Part shown: positions 11,160-23,100 of the stretch, in pieces
Layout: every line of letters begins with the position of its first letter
Numbering within the stretch: the stretch's first letter is position 1
NCBI RefSeq assembly: GCF_963676685.1
Contig: NC_092354.1
Coordinates: forward strand, 70,358,178-70,422,177
Source: Mytilus edulis
Taxonomy: Eukaryota > Mollusca > Bivalvia > Mytilida > Mytilidae
Length of the DNA: 64,000 bases
Reading direction: 5' to 3'
Position numbers and translations under genes: made by a program
The notes under the pieces: generated by a model
Seen by the model: the letters and a program-made list of their open reading frames with translations, nothing else
What the model was told of the DNA's origin: nothing
Databases searched by the model: none

Positions 11160-14100
11160 ATGTCTATAAATTTAGCAGCTATTGACTTTGGAACAACATA
11201 CTCAGGGTATGCGTTTTCGGTATCGCCATTGAAAACTAAACTGCCAGAAGTACAAATACTGTCCAACCAATCTTGGAATGCTGGTATCAGAGAAGCTATA
11301 TCATTGAAGACTCCAACATGTCTACTCCTAACAAAGGATAAAGAAATTGTAGCTTTCGGATATGAAGCAGAAAACCAATACACAGATATAGTTTTAGATG
11401 GACAGCAAGAAGACTACTATTTCTTTTACAGATTCAAAATGAATTTGCATAATAACAAGGTAAAAGTGTATGTGGTGCTAACATAAATATAAGGTTTGAT
11501 GAGTTATAATTGCTTTAAGGTAACGCGATCTGTAGCTGATTTAGTTTATCCCGAACTCTTTTAGCAGTATTTTGTTTTAAAGTCACTGTAAAATCATGAT
11601 AACACAGCAACGTCAGCAAATAATAAGAATACGCATATAAAGTTATATATAAAAAAACTCACCTAAGATAACAGGTTAAAAATTTAGTATCCCCAACCGT
11701 GCGTTCCGTCTACAAAAGACTGATCCGTGACACTCGGATCAAAACTGTTATATATTAACTTTCTATGTTTGTTTTACAAAAAAAATTACATTCATTAAAC
11801 AACTTTGCCCTTGTTATTTTCCCTTATGATATTGCAATGGATATGGTTCTGGAAGAAGAGACACAGGAAGTAGTAAGAATACTATAAAATGTGTATATGA
11901 TGCACAGCTTTCTACGTTTGCTTATCCTAATTTCACCAATTAACTGTAACATATATATCAAATAAAAGTTTCTCCTGTTTTATTTCCTTTAGGATATTGC
12001 AATGGGTATGGTTTTAGAAGATGTCAGAGGCAAAGCGCTTCCTGCAATAGATGTCTTCTCATTGTCGATTCAGGCACTAAAGAATCATATGAAAGGTGTT
12101 ATAGAAATCAAGAATGTTATGCTTGATGAAAACACAAGATGGGTATTGACAGTTCCTGCAATATGGACAGATACGGCAAAACTTTTTATGAGAAAGGCTG
12201 CTGGAATGGTAAATAAAAACACCTTACCGTAACATATACAAACATTTAGAACTTAGTAACCTTAATCAAATCGAATAACAATAGATTCTTGCACTGATGA
12301 CAGTCTTTGACAGTCTTTCATCAGTAAACAATCAGTAACATATAATTGTTATCGGTGTCGGTTCAACGATGTAGGAAATCATTGCATAATGCATTTTTTT
12401 ATTTATTTCATTCCAATTTCATCAACAAAGTATGTGTAGAGGTATATAGCATGACGGAATGTGTGCAAAATATATCTACATTGATATTCGTGTCTGTTAA
12501 TAATCAAATGCATCTAAAAAAACATTTCCTTTTAATGTGTTTTACAGGCTGGCATTCCAGAGGACAAATTGACTTTAGCACTTGAACCTGAGGCAGCTTC
12601 GGTATTTTGTCAAACTTTTCCATCAGCTGGTAGCATAGATATTGTCAATACTGGATCTAAGTATATAGTAGTTGACCTTGGGGGTACGGCGTTCAAGATT
12701 TTAAACTATATTTTTCTAATAGCGTTATAAATATACGTGTTCTTACATATTGAAAAGAACAAAACATGCACTTGTTACTTTAATAACTGGAAGTGTTATG
12801 ACACGATTGAAGCTGTAAATTTTCGCCTTGACAACTTCTATTGACATTTCGGCTGTAAAGTTTATCAACAGGTTGCAATGTAGGTATTCCTATTGGCACC
12901 AATTGCATCCCTGTAATAGCAGACTGCAGTTAAGATCCCCAGCCATTCATTTAATTAATCAATTCAACAACATCTTTCATTATCATGCTGAAAGTGGTTT
13001 TTTTTTCAATTAAAAATTCGCTAAATATACTATCGAAATTAACTCACAAACAAACTTGAGCTAATCGAATATAAGCAGCAATGCAAATATCCCTTCCTAG
13101 ATTTGAATATTTCAGCTTTTTAAACGGGTAACTAAAATTTACTACAATAGGAACTATTTTCACCCTTTCTTGTTAAATTTCTTCTTTTTGTTTTGTCGGT
13201 GGTGTTTTTTTAGCCCCATCTTAAGTGTTTCTGTCTCAACTCGTTTGCATTATGTGTAGGAGATTTCAATGAACGTAATCTATGTATCACTGGTTCCTTA
13301 TTTTAAAAGTCAATGCTTTCGTCAACTCAAATTACCCAAAACTTTTACCAAATTCCTTCCATTACATGTATTATTATTTTAAACTACTTTAAAATGTTGG
13401 TTCTGTTACGTCTTTTTTGCATGAATTTTTTATCCATCTCGTTTTGTGGTTACAGGTGGAACCGTGGATATAACAGCACATGAAAAGTTGCCCGATGGCT
13501 CACTGGAAGAATTGTGTAAAGCATCGGGAAATGACTGTGGTGGAACGTCGATAGATAGGCAGTTTATACAAGTCTTTGTTGATATCTTCGGTCAAGAACT
13601 ATTAGACAAAATGAAAGTAGACTTTCCAGAGGACTATCTGGGTTTAGTCAGATCTTTCGAAAACGTAAAAAGGACACTAAAACCAGACAAAACTGGTTTG
13701 GTTAATATAACTATTCCAAATACAATTTTAGATAAACTATGCCAGTCAGAACTTAACGATAATATCCAAAATGTTGTAGCATCGTCTGCGTTTGCTGACT
13801 ACTGTAAGCTCTATCACGATAAATTTAGAATGGACGCATCGTATGCCAAATCGCTTTTTGCTCTTACAACAGAGAACATTGTTTCTTTGATTAATTCCGT
13901 TATGTATGAAAGCCATGCTGCAGAAGTAGGACATATCCTTCTCGTCGGTGGGTTTGCAGAATGCAAACTGGTTCAGGAAGCCGTAAAGGTTGGTTTTCCC
14001 GACAAACATGTCACCGTACCGGACGAAGCTGGTATTGCAGTTCTTAAAGGTGCCGTTTTGTTCGGATACAAACCGGATTCAATATCATCGCGGATAACAA

Positions 14101-14519
14101 GGTATACTTATGGTGTTGAAGTCGTGAGACTTTTTGACGAATCTAAAGATAGCTTAAGACGGAAAGTCTACGTCGATGGCAATGTTTTATGTGACAATGT
14201 ATTCCAACCTTTCATGAAAGCAAATACATCGGTACATATAGGAAAAGAATTCAAACACACATACGGTACGTCGGAGGAATTTCAGCAATCACATTTCCTG
14301 CCAATATATTATACAGAAAAGGATAACGTGGAATTTATCGACGAAGGTGGCTGCTTGAAACTCGGCGAAGTTGAGGTAGAGATACCGAATCCGACCAAAC
14401 ATTCTCGGGACGTAGATGTCATATTTCACTTTGGTGAAACAGAAATATCTATAACAGCTATAGACAAAGAGTCTGGTAGAGAGTGCAAAACTACCTTTGA
14501 AATCCAAGACTTCAATTAA
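11160..14519 (+). CDS. HSPA12: HSP70 family member 12-like chaperone/ATPase, copy 2 (4 coding exons, 571 aa)
   Basis: Exons are 11160-11459, 11993-12208, 12548-12683 and 13456-14519. Lengths (300, 216, 136, 1064 nt) and phases are identical to copy 1, and introns are GT-AG. The start ATG has a good context (ACC before it). Residues 9-16 are DFGTTYSG. DLGGGT at 215-220 is split across the last intron, and LLVGGFAEC near 379-387 is the adenosine-binding motif, intact here. AATAAA at 14542 lies 22 nt after the stop. The family binds and hydrolyses ATP in the cytosol; clients are poorly known. With copy 1 it forms a head-to-head pair, likely an inverted duplication. No frameshift or stop is seen, so it is probably functional. 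It could be named HSPA12A- or HSPA12B-like; the sequence does not decide. Confidence 0.94.
11688..11745 (+). repeat. Dispersed repeat family C (fragment)
   Basis: Contains a GTGCGTTCCGTCTACAAAAG-like core followed by a GTGACACT motif. The same core occurs at 30950-31045 and weakly at 50795-50870. It lies in intron 1 of HSPA12 copy 2. Confidence 0.5.
11826..11871 (+). pseudogene. Broken partial duplicate of HSPA12 copy 2 exon 2
   Basis: GATATTGCAATGG.TATGGTT is repeated here about 165 bp before the real exon 2 (starts 11993), with a similar pyrimidine-rich lead. The acceptor AG before GATATT is changed to AT and the similarity stops after about 45 nt. The piece cannot act as a normal exon. 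Confidence 0.6.
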
Positions 14520-14822
14520 TTATTTTACTATTGATTTTTTAAATAAAATTAACCAACATATATACTATAAAAATTTGCGTTCTAATAAACTATTAAATAG
14601 TTTTCTTTCCTGTCATGTATAGAAACTTTACTTTAGTCTAGGGAACATGATTCATTAATATCAGTATAAGGTTTTTATGGCTTTTAACTAGCATTGAAGA
14701 ACCATTAATAGCCTTCTGCTGTTGTCTGCTCTTTGGTCTGATATTGTTGTCACCAGTTCAATTCTCTGTTTTATTCGTTTATTATGAGTACTCTTAGATT
14801 GATACATATTATAATTATGAGT

Positions 14823-14848
14823 GCCATCACTCGTTCAAGTGTGATGGC
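14823..14848. repeat. Short perfect hairpin
   Basis: GCCATCAC and GTGATGGC form an 8-bp stem around a 10-nt loop, just left of the solo TIR at 14871. Confidence 0.5.
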
Positions 14849-14870
14849 TGCTTAGAGCTGTTTCACCAAA

Positions 14871-14894
14871 GGCAGTGTCTGCGCGTATCCGCAT
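14871..14894 (+). mobile_element. Solo terminal fragment of the 42.8-kb TIR element family
   Basis: GGCAGTGTCTGCGCGTA.CCGCAT matches the terminus of the complete element at 42788-43706 over the first 24 bases with one change. No partner end is found nearby, so only an end remains, next to a LINE fragment. Confidence 0.65.
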
Positions 14895-14989
14895 TTTAAA
14901 AGGGCGAACGATACAAGGCTGAAAACTATAGATCAATTACACTCACTTGTATGTAAATTGAAGGAGCATTTGTGACAAGTAACACCATT

Positions 14990-16035
14990 GAGGCAAATCA
15001 TACTCTACGACCTCCACCATGGTTTCCGAAAAGCGAGATCATGTGAATCACAACTCATTCAATTTATACAAGAACTTCATAACAACAACAGCAAAAATAT
15101 ACAAAAAGACCCCACAAACGTCTACTCTACAAACTTTAATACTATGGCATTCAAGATAACACTCTAAACTGGATTCAGCTTTCTTATCAGACCGTACACA
15201 AACAGTGGTTATAGATTGAATAACATCAAATACACCACCCGTTATATCAAGCGTGCCCCAAGGAACTGTCCTTGGGACTATACTCTTTTCAATTCACATT
15301 TCCAGAATACCTCAAACACAGGAAATTACGACTCATCGCTGATGATAGCATTATATGTCGAGCGAGAAATTACATGTCAACAAGACTGCACAAATTTTCA
15401 AAACAGATCTTAATGCAGCAGCAAAATGGGAGGCTGATTGACTCATGGCCCTCCATGCAGGAAAATGCACCATTTTAACCATCACACAGAACAGGAAACT
15501 ATTCAAACACAATTACATTCTACATAGATATAGGAAGATGTGGTGTGAGTGCCAATGAGACAACTCTCCATCCAAATAACAATATATAAAAGTAAACCAT
15601 TATAGGTCAATGTACTGCCTTCAACACGAAGCCTTGGCTCACACCGAACAACATAACCATATTTTAAAACCAGTAACATCAGCAAAATATCTCGGCGTAA
15701 CCTTACAGTCTAACTTAAAATGGAACAATCACTACGACAACATCATATCAAATGCATATAAATCTCTTGGCTTTCTGAGGCGAAACTTAAAAATATCTAA
15801 ACTTGAATATACCTGTAGTTTATGGGATTCACACACAGCAGAATATAAAATTAAGCTACAAATGGTACAGAGACGGGCAGCCCGTTATGTATGTAACAAC
15901 TACCTCAACACCAGTAGTGTTACATCCATGTTAAACGAACTCACAGAGCCTCAAAACCACACTTATTATGTTCTACAAAGTCATCCATGCTATTTTCGCA
16001 ATTTCATCGCCAGTCCTCATACCATCAGATACTAG
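14990..16035 (+). pseudogene. Degenerate LINE reverse transcriptase fragment, split by a dispersed repeat
   Basis: RT pieces in order: HGFRKARSCESQL near 15020, VPQGTVLG then LFS near 15245-15290, LIADDSII near 15330, AGKCTILTI, and after an interruption AKYLGVTLQSNLKWNN and the thumb region up to 16035. The order is that of a jockey/I-type RT with the catalytic ADD motif. Frames shift at least three times. The stretch 15526-15651 is not RT but a copy of repeat family A inserted between KHNYILH and NHILKP. No function is left. Confidence 0.75.
15526..15651 (-). repeat. Dispersed repeat family A, copy inserted in LINE
   Basis: Begins with ATATAGGAAGATGTGGTGTG, contains GCCAATGAGACAACTCTCCA, and ends with the GCCTTGGCTCACACCGAAC segment. 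The same block, in either orientation, occurs about ten times in this window. The RT reading frame resumes right after it, possibly with an ACAT target duplication. Confidence 0.75.
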
Positions 16036-16255
16036 AAGAAGAAAATTACATACTTATACATTTCGGCAAATATCCACCCCAAAAGACAATTAAAAATGGT
16101 CATTTTTTCCGCAAACAAGCATCTAATGGAACATGTTACTACAAGTTGTGGTAATATGTCAAACCATTGAAACATATAGAGATCGTGTAATATTATAGAG
16201 GTCTACAATTTACCATAGAAATCTTTTTCCGTTGTATCTATAAAGAACATTATAC

Positions 16256-17215
16256 ACGTTCCTAGCCCAAATCAGGAGCCTATTATTTAGTTGTTGTCAT
16301 TGGGTGATGTCTGGCAGGTAAGTTGTTCAATTATTTTGTCATTAAATAAGCCGTTCTTTTCATTTTTATTCATTCATATTTTGTCATGTGATTATCAATG
16401 CCAAAATATTAGAAAATCCAAAACATAATTTAAATGACGAAGAGCTGATCAATTTAAACGGACCTAGATTATAACCAAAACTAGACAAGTAATCAGATTG
16501 ATATTTTATAATGCTTCTTTCTATGTTGTGACAAGGACGTATGTTAGTTCTACGTTCTTGGTTGTGATGTTACATTACTTTTTCAGGTAAGGGTGAAGGT
16601 TGGTACATATTAAAACGTATAAACCTGCTGTATTGTTTTCATCTATCCTTAGTCATGGATCTGGTGTTCAGTGGTTGTCGTTTGTAAATGCTTCTTGTTT
16701 CTTGTTTTTTATATAGATTAAAACCTTGGTTTTCCTGTTTGAAGAGTTTTACACCAGTCATTTTTTTGGGGTCCTTTACAGCTTGGTGTTTGGTGTGAGC
16801 CAAGGCTCAGTGTTGAAGACCGTACTTTGACCTCCAAATATATAATGTATAAAATTGAGAATGGAAATGGGGAATGTGTCAAAGAGACAACCCGATCATA
16901 GTGCAAACAGCAGCTGAAGCCCACCAAGGGGTCTTCAATGATGTGAGAAACTCCTGCACCTGGTTTACTTTTACAAATTGTGACATGAATGGAGAGTTGT
17001 CTCATTGTCACTTATACCTCATCTTCTTATTTATATCTAACAACATAAACGTTGATTTTCCTGTTTTAATGGTTTGGCACTAGTCATTTTTTTAACCCTT
17101 CATAGTTTTTTCAGTGTTAGAAGACCCTATTTTGACCTATAATGGTTCTACTTTTACAAATTATGACTTGGATGAAGAGTTATCTCATTGTCACTCAAAT
17201 CAAATCTTCTAACAT
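16256..17215 (+). repeat. Composite of family A repeats with a nested family B repeat
   Basis: Family A sequence runs at 16256-16315 (tip), 16650-16850 and 16960-17040, followed by a second copy at 17049-17215. The first copy is split after GACCT by a family B repeat (about 16855-16958, with GAGAATGGAAATGGGGAATG and GTGTCAAAGAGACAAC) and resumes at GGTTTACTTTTACAAATTG. B therefore inserted into A. Confidence 0.7.
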
Positions 17216-17768
17216 CTATTCATATAAAATGTTTTCATCAGGAATATGCAGTCCATGTGTTGCTTGACGCCTAGCAGATATCAATTACTTTCATCATCAA
17301 TACTTCTGATAGGTATTATAGTACTTTATGGTACATGTACAGTGGCCGCTCCAAGGGGAGGAGTTCTAGGGATTGGAATCTCCCCTTTATAGTTCAAAAT
17401 ATGGTTTTCTAACACTCAGTCTGAATCTCCCCTTTTTTTGGATGATCAATGTATTTGAATGGGGACATATCGTTGGAACCCTTTATCCTGGGTTGAGGAA
17501 CCCCCTATAAATATTGGATGGATTAACTTTCAGATCAATTACAAGTCACTAACACTTATTGTTTATCATTATTTATTTAAAATATTATGCTATATAAAAG
17601 CCAATATAATTTTTAATCATTGATTTAATCATTAAATTGAATCAATTTGATTTCTTGAATACATTGCATAGATTTTCATGTCATACCATTGAATGTAAAT
17701 TCAGACAAAATATTCATACATACATTTGAATGTAAAATAAGACAAAATGTTTGTACATTTGTTTTAAA

Positions 17769-18275
17769 TTTGATAACACATAGGTTTATGTTATTGCTTC
17801 ACTATGACTTATGGTGTTGGCCTATATTTGATAACACATAGGTTTATGTTATTGCTTCACTATGACTTATGGTGTTGGCCTAAATTTGATAACACATAGG
17901 TTTATGTTATTGCTTCACTATGACTTACGGTGTTGACCTAAATTTGATAACACATAGGTTTATGTTATTGCTTCACTATGACTCATGGTGTTGGCCTATA
18001 TTTGATAACACATAGGTTTATGTTATTGCTTCACTATGACTCATGGTGTTGGCCTATATTTGATAACACATAGGTTTATGTTATTGCTTCACTATGACTC
18101 ATGGTGTTGGCCTATATTTGATAACACATAGGTTTATGTTATTGCTTCACTATGACTCATGGTGTTGGCCTATATTTGATAACACATAGGTTTATGTTAT
18201 TGCTTCACTATGACTCATGGTGTTGGCCTATATTTGATAACACATAGGTTTATGTTATTGCTTCACTATGACTCA
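17769..18275 (+). repeat. 58-bp tandem satellite, 8 full units plus a partial one
   Basis: Units start at 17769, 17827, 17885, 17943, 18001, 18059, 18117, 18175 and 18233, exactly 58 bp apart. Each starts TTTGATAACACATAGG and carries the imperfect palindrome ATAACACATAGG/TTTATGTTAT. Variants differ at TTATGG versus TCATGG, and the later units are nearly identical, which suggests recent expansion. No coding potential. Confidence 0.97.
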
Positions 18276-19243
18276 TTGATAACACTAATTGTTCTTTAAC
18301 ATAAACTTAATAAGTAAATGTACATGCATAACTATTTTTGTTTCAAATCATTGCAGAAATTGTAAAACAAAAACACACATTTACAGACCTCATGATAAAA
18401 CTTTCAATAAATATCAATAAAACTTGACTAGAAGATTATAAAATTACCTTTGGTGATGAATTATTGACACTCAATACAGGCCTTCTGACAAATTGAAAAA
18501 TAAGGGTTTGTTTTACGCAGCATGAGGGCAAAATGTCTATACAGCAGCAATCTTCAGACAAATAACTGACATGACTTATATAAGACTTTGAAGGTTTATA
18601 TATTTTGCTTTCAGGTTTTTTTTTTTATCAGATGTTTTTTTTACTATCAATGCTATCAATTTACTATCATTTTTCAAGAATGGGTTATCTCCCATTTACT
18701 GCAAAATTTCAACAAAAGTTTAGATATGTTTCACTTTTTATGAAAAATGTATTTTACAAATGTTTGACTGATCCAGTAATTGAGGGAAATATAAACAGAC
18801 TTTTATCAAATTATAAATCATTTTCAGTAGCCATCAAAATTGGGATTTTTATTTTCAAAGTTTAAAAAAAAACATATTATGTGAACTAAATACAAATTTT
18901 CCATTACTAGACCTTTTTCAAAGTTGCTTTCTTTTAAGCATCAACTTCGGACAAAGAAACTGTACACTTTATTCTTTTTGTCTTAACTATAATATTACAA
19001 TGTTATATCAAAGATCTCTAATATAAAATAACAATTTGTTTTAAAAATTTATATTACAAACTAATATTATCATAAACAAATAACAAAGTTAAAGACTTGA
19101 TCCTTACACTCAGGTTGTAGTTCATAAGGGCAAAATGTGTTTAGTCGAAAGATAAATTAATGTTGAATTTTTTCTGCTTTCAGCATTAAAAATATGAAAT
19201 TGATTCATTGTTTGTTGTTGTCTGGCCACTTTCTTACTTTATA
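18276..19243. other. AT-rich DNA, no gene seen
   Basis: It holds open frames of low complexity only (for example around 18605-18865, rich in F, Y and K) with no recognisable domain or splice context. Confidence 0.5.
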
Positions 19244-19459
19244 CAGTATAGTGGGTTAGGTTCGCAGGGTGTTAATTTTCGCTTATTTTCGTGGAAAGAA
19301 CAAAATTGCTACAAAAAATCCACCAATTTAAAATTGTACATACAAAGGTATTTATGGAAAAAGTGAATCTGCTAAAATAATAACCACCAAAATATTTTGT
19401 ATACCTTATTCAATGAAAATTGTGAAATTTTACACCCGAGAAAATAACCCACTATACAG
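19244..19459. mobile_element. Tc1/mariner-type MITE, 216 bp
   Basis: Terminal inverted repeats CAGTATAGTGGGTTA and TAACCCACTATACAG (one mismatch) are flanked on both sides by TA. No transposase is inside. Confidence 0.8.
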
Positions 19460-20122
19460 TATAATGACCATCAGTCAAAAGAGGGGCAGGAATATTGAGT
19501 CTATGCTTAGAATCTACTATTTTGTATTTCTTTGACCTATAAGAAACACGAACACCATGTTAAAAAGAGAAATGAACAAACATTTGACAGGAAAAACCCT
19601 TTACAACCCCTAATAAAGAGTTTCCAAATTTGAAACTTTTTAAGATATACTTAAGTGATCTTAGGTAAAATTTAATAAATCAAGAATTCCAAAACTTTTT
19701 ATAGGCTCTTATTTGGTCAAATAGCTCTTCAACTGATTCCATTCTCATACATTCTTTGATATTACATTAAACCGTTTTGGAAAAAAGGTAAAGCAAAGAC
19801 CTTCGTACATATGAAATTTGTAACATGTTGTTTTCATTTCTTACATGATTTATTATTGCCAATTCTTAATGCAGGACACACATGCAAGATTAATTATTGG
19901 GATAGCAGTAATTGCTAAAACAAATAATGGTTGTGAAATTAAATGTGAGTTTTTGCTTCAGTTAAACCTATCCTCTTGCAATCATTTATGAATTTACAGT
20001 TATAATGATCATATCTTACAAATTCAAATATCGCATATTATTTTAATCACATTGTATTTTAAACATAAAAAGCTTCTAGCGTGTATCACATGTTCATGAA
20101 TATAAAACAAAAATTGTCTTAA

Positions 20123-23100
20123 TTAAAGTTTAATGACTAGTTTTCCCTGGGTACCAGTGTTATTTATAACATCATTATGAGCTGTAGCTGACTGGTTTAA
20201 ACTGTATTCCTTTCCTATATGTGGTTTAACCCAGCCATTTTGCATACCAGTTTGTATGCTAGCGTTCATTTCCTTCCAATCATCCTGTTAAAGTACAAAT
20301 AAAATATATATATGTTAGTGAGAATCAAATACAGTATTAAAATTATTCATTAAGTTAATATGATTAAAAGGAGATGTGGGGTATAACTTGATTAGACAGC
20401 AACCTAACAACCATATCATAGAAAAAGAAAAATGATGCTTGCTCACTTCACTCCACTCCACTCCACTCCACTCAGACAGACGGAAAGCAGATAAAAAGTG
20501 CCCACACTGACTTACTTAAAGTGCTGATGAATCTTTTGAGAAGTTCTGGAGAAATATTTGATATTGCTTTCTGTCTGTCTGAGTGGAGTGGAGTGGAGTG
20601 TGTTGAGTTGTAGAAATATTTGTTGGATGAATATGCAGACAAATAGACAGATGCAAAGATGGACTAAATGACAGTAAATATTGATGCTAAATTATTTCAA
20701 ATAAATACTTACTGGTGTTGAGTTCATCAAAACGATTCCTGTTACTATACATTCTTTGGCCATAGTTAATCTGGGATTGATTTCTATAGTGCCTCTATTT
20801 CCGACAATCTGCAGGAGAAAAGCTGATACAAGCATGGGATACATATAAGAGCTTGCAAATAGTACTTTAAAATATATGTTTTGTTTTGTAAAACAGTGTA
20901 ATTTGTATTAATACTTTGATTTGGGATCATATAAAGTATTAAGTTGAAATTATTTTGTCATTGTAATATAAAGGCAAATAGTTGAGAAATTGCTCATATT
21001 GTATGAGTCAAACAATTTTGAACAGTTTTGCCATTTAAATGAATGTACTACGTAACCATTGTATTGCTATATAACCTATGAAAAGGGAATAGTCACTATT
21101 AATTTTTGGGGCCTTTTATAGCTTGCTGTTTGGTGTGAACCAAGGCTCCATGTTGAAGACTGAACTTTGACCTATAATGGTTTACTTTTACAAATTGTGA
21201 CTTGGATAGAGAGTTGTCTTATTTGCACTCATACCACAAATGTTATTATATCTATGAACCAATTCTACATGTTTTTTAAAGGAAAACAGCTTACTATCAG
21301 GCATGGATTAAGGTTCTGCTCATTGTTGAAGGTTGACCTTCATGTGTTGCCTTCTACATCATAATTTTTACTTACTACAATTCTTCCTTTCTTCTTGATC
21401 ATATTTAAATCTTTGTCTAAGTTTACATTGGCTAACATTTCTATAATCAAGTCAGGACCTTCACCTTTTGTAGCATCCTGAAAGTGGAAGGTATCAGTAA
21501 CAACAATATATATCATGTACAGTGTAACCTGCCTAATCTGACACCTGAGTATTCCAACATCCTGCTTAATCCGACATTTTTTATGGTCTTCCAGTGTGTC
21601 AGAACACACAGGTTACACTGTATATAAAATTTACACTTGAAACAATAGAAAAACTACCTGATCATTGAGGTTGTTAATGCCAAAGGATAAAAGATAAAGA
21701 TATAAGAAGAGGTTGGTGTGAGAAGAGTTCTGACTTAATAGAAGTGGCTATTATGGCAGGTTTTACTGTACTTGGACGGTCTGAGAAGAGTTCTGACTTT
21801 AAAGATGTGGCTATTATGACAGGTTTTACTGTACTTGGATGGTCTGAGAAGAGTTCTGACTTAATAGAAGTGGCTGTTATGGCAGGTTTTACTGTACTTG
21901 GATGGTCTGAGAATAGTTCTGACTTAATAGAAGTGGCTATTATGGCAGGTTTTACTGTACTTGGATGATCTGAGAAAAGTTCTGACTTTAAAAATGTGGC
22001 TATTATGACAGGTTTTACTGTACTTGGATGGTCTGAGAAGAGTTCTGACTTAAAAGAAGTGGTTATTATGGCAGGTTTTACTGTGCTTGGATGGTATGAG
22101 AAGAGTTCTGACTTTAAAGATGTGGCTATTATGGCAGGTTTTACTGTACTTGGATGGTCTGAGAAGAGTTCTGACTTTAAAGATGTGGCTATTATGACAG
22201 GTTTTACTGTACTTGGATGGTCTGAGAAGAGTTCTGACTTAATAGAAGTGGCTATTATGGCAGGTTTTACTGTACTTGGATGGTCTGAGAAGAGTTCTGA
22301 CTTTAAAGATGTGGCTATTATGACAGGTTTTACTGTACTTTTTGAAATATCAATAATGGATGTTCTATAAACCAAAATTAATGTATTGAAGTATCAATAG
22401 GTACAGAAATGTGCAGTTAATTGGGAAAATCCATCTAATAAACTAGACATGGAATGTGACTTTTTTAAGTTGAAAAATAGTACTTAATGCATCCATTCTA
22501 TTAACAAATGCAAAGTCATAAAATGTTCAAAAGCAATGAGAAAGAAGGAACATTGCAATGAGAAAGAAGGAACATTGCAATGTTAAATTAAAATCTGACA
22601 CCTGAGTATTCCAACATCCTGCTTAATCCGACATTTTTTTCTGGTCTTCCAGTGTGTCAGAACACACAGGTTACACTGTATATAAAATTTACACTTGAAA
22701 CAATAGAAAAACTACCTGATCATTGAGGTTGTTAATGCCAAAGGATAAAAGATAAAGATATAAGAAGAGGTTGGTGTGAGAAGAGTTCTGACTTAATAGA
22801 AGTGGCTATTATGGCAGGTTTTACTGTACTTGGACGGTCTGAGAAGAGTTCTGACTTTAAAGATGTGGCTATTATGACAGATTTTACTGTACTTGGATGG
22901 TCTGAGAAGAGTTCTGACTTAATAGAAGTGGCTATTATGGCAGGTTTTACTGTACTTGGATGGTCTGAGAAGAGTTCTGACTTTAAAGATGTGGCTATTA
23001 TGACAGGTTTTACTGTACTTTTTGAAATATCAATAATGGATGTTCTATAAACCAAAATTAATGTATTGAAGTATCAATAGGTACAGAAAGTTGCAGTTAA

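Noticed and set aside
17769-18275. Regular repeat array resembling a CRISPR
   Set aside because: Units are contiguous 58-mers with no variable spacers, in a eukaryotic genome.
21674-22375. A 233-codon open frame encoding a 21-residue repeat (and frames on the other strand)
   Set aside because: It is a by-product of a 63-bp tandem array in a CRYZ intron; both strands are open and there is no start, splice or codon-use support.
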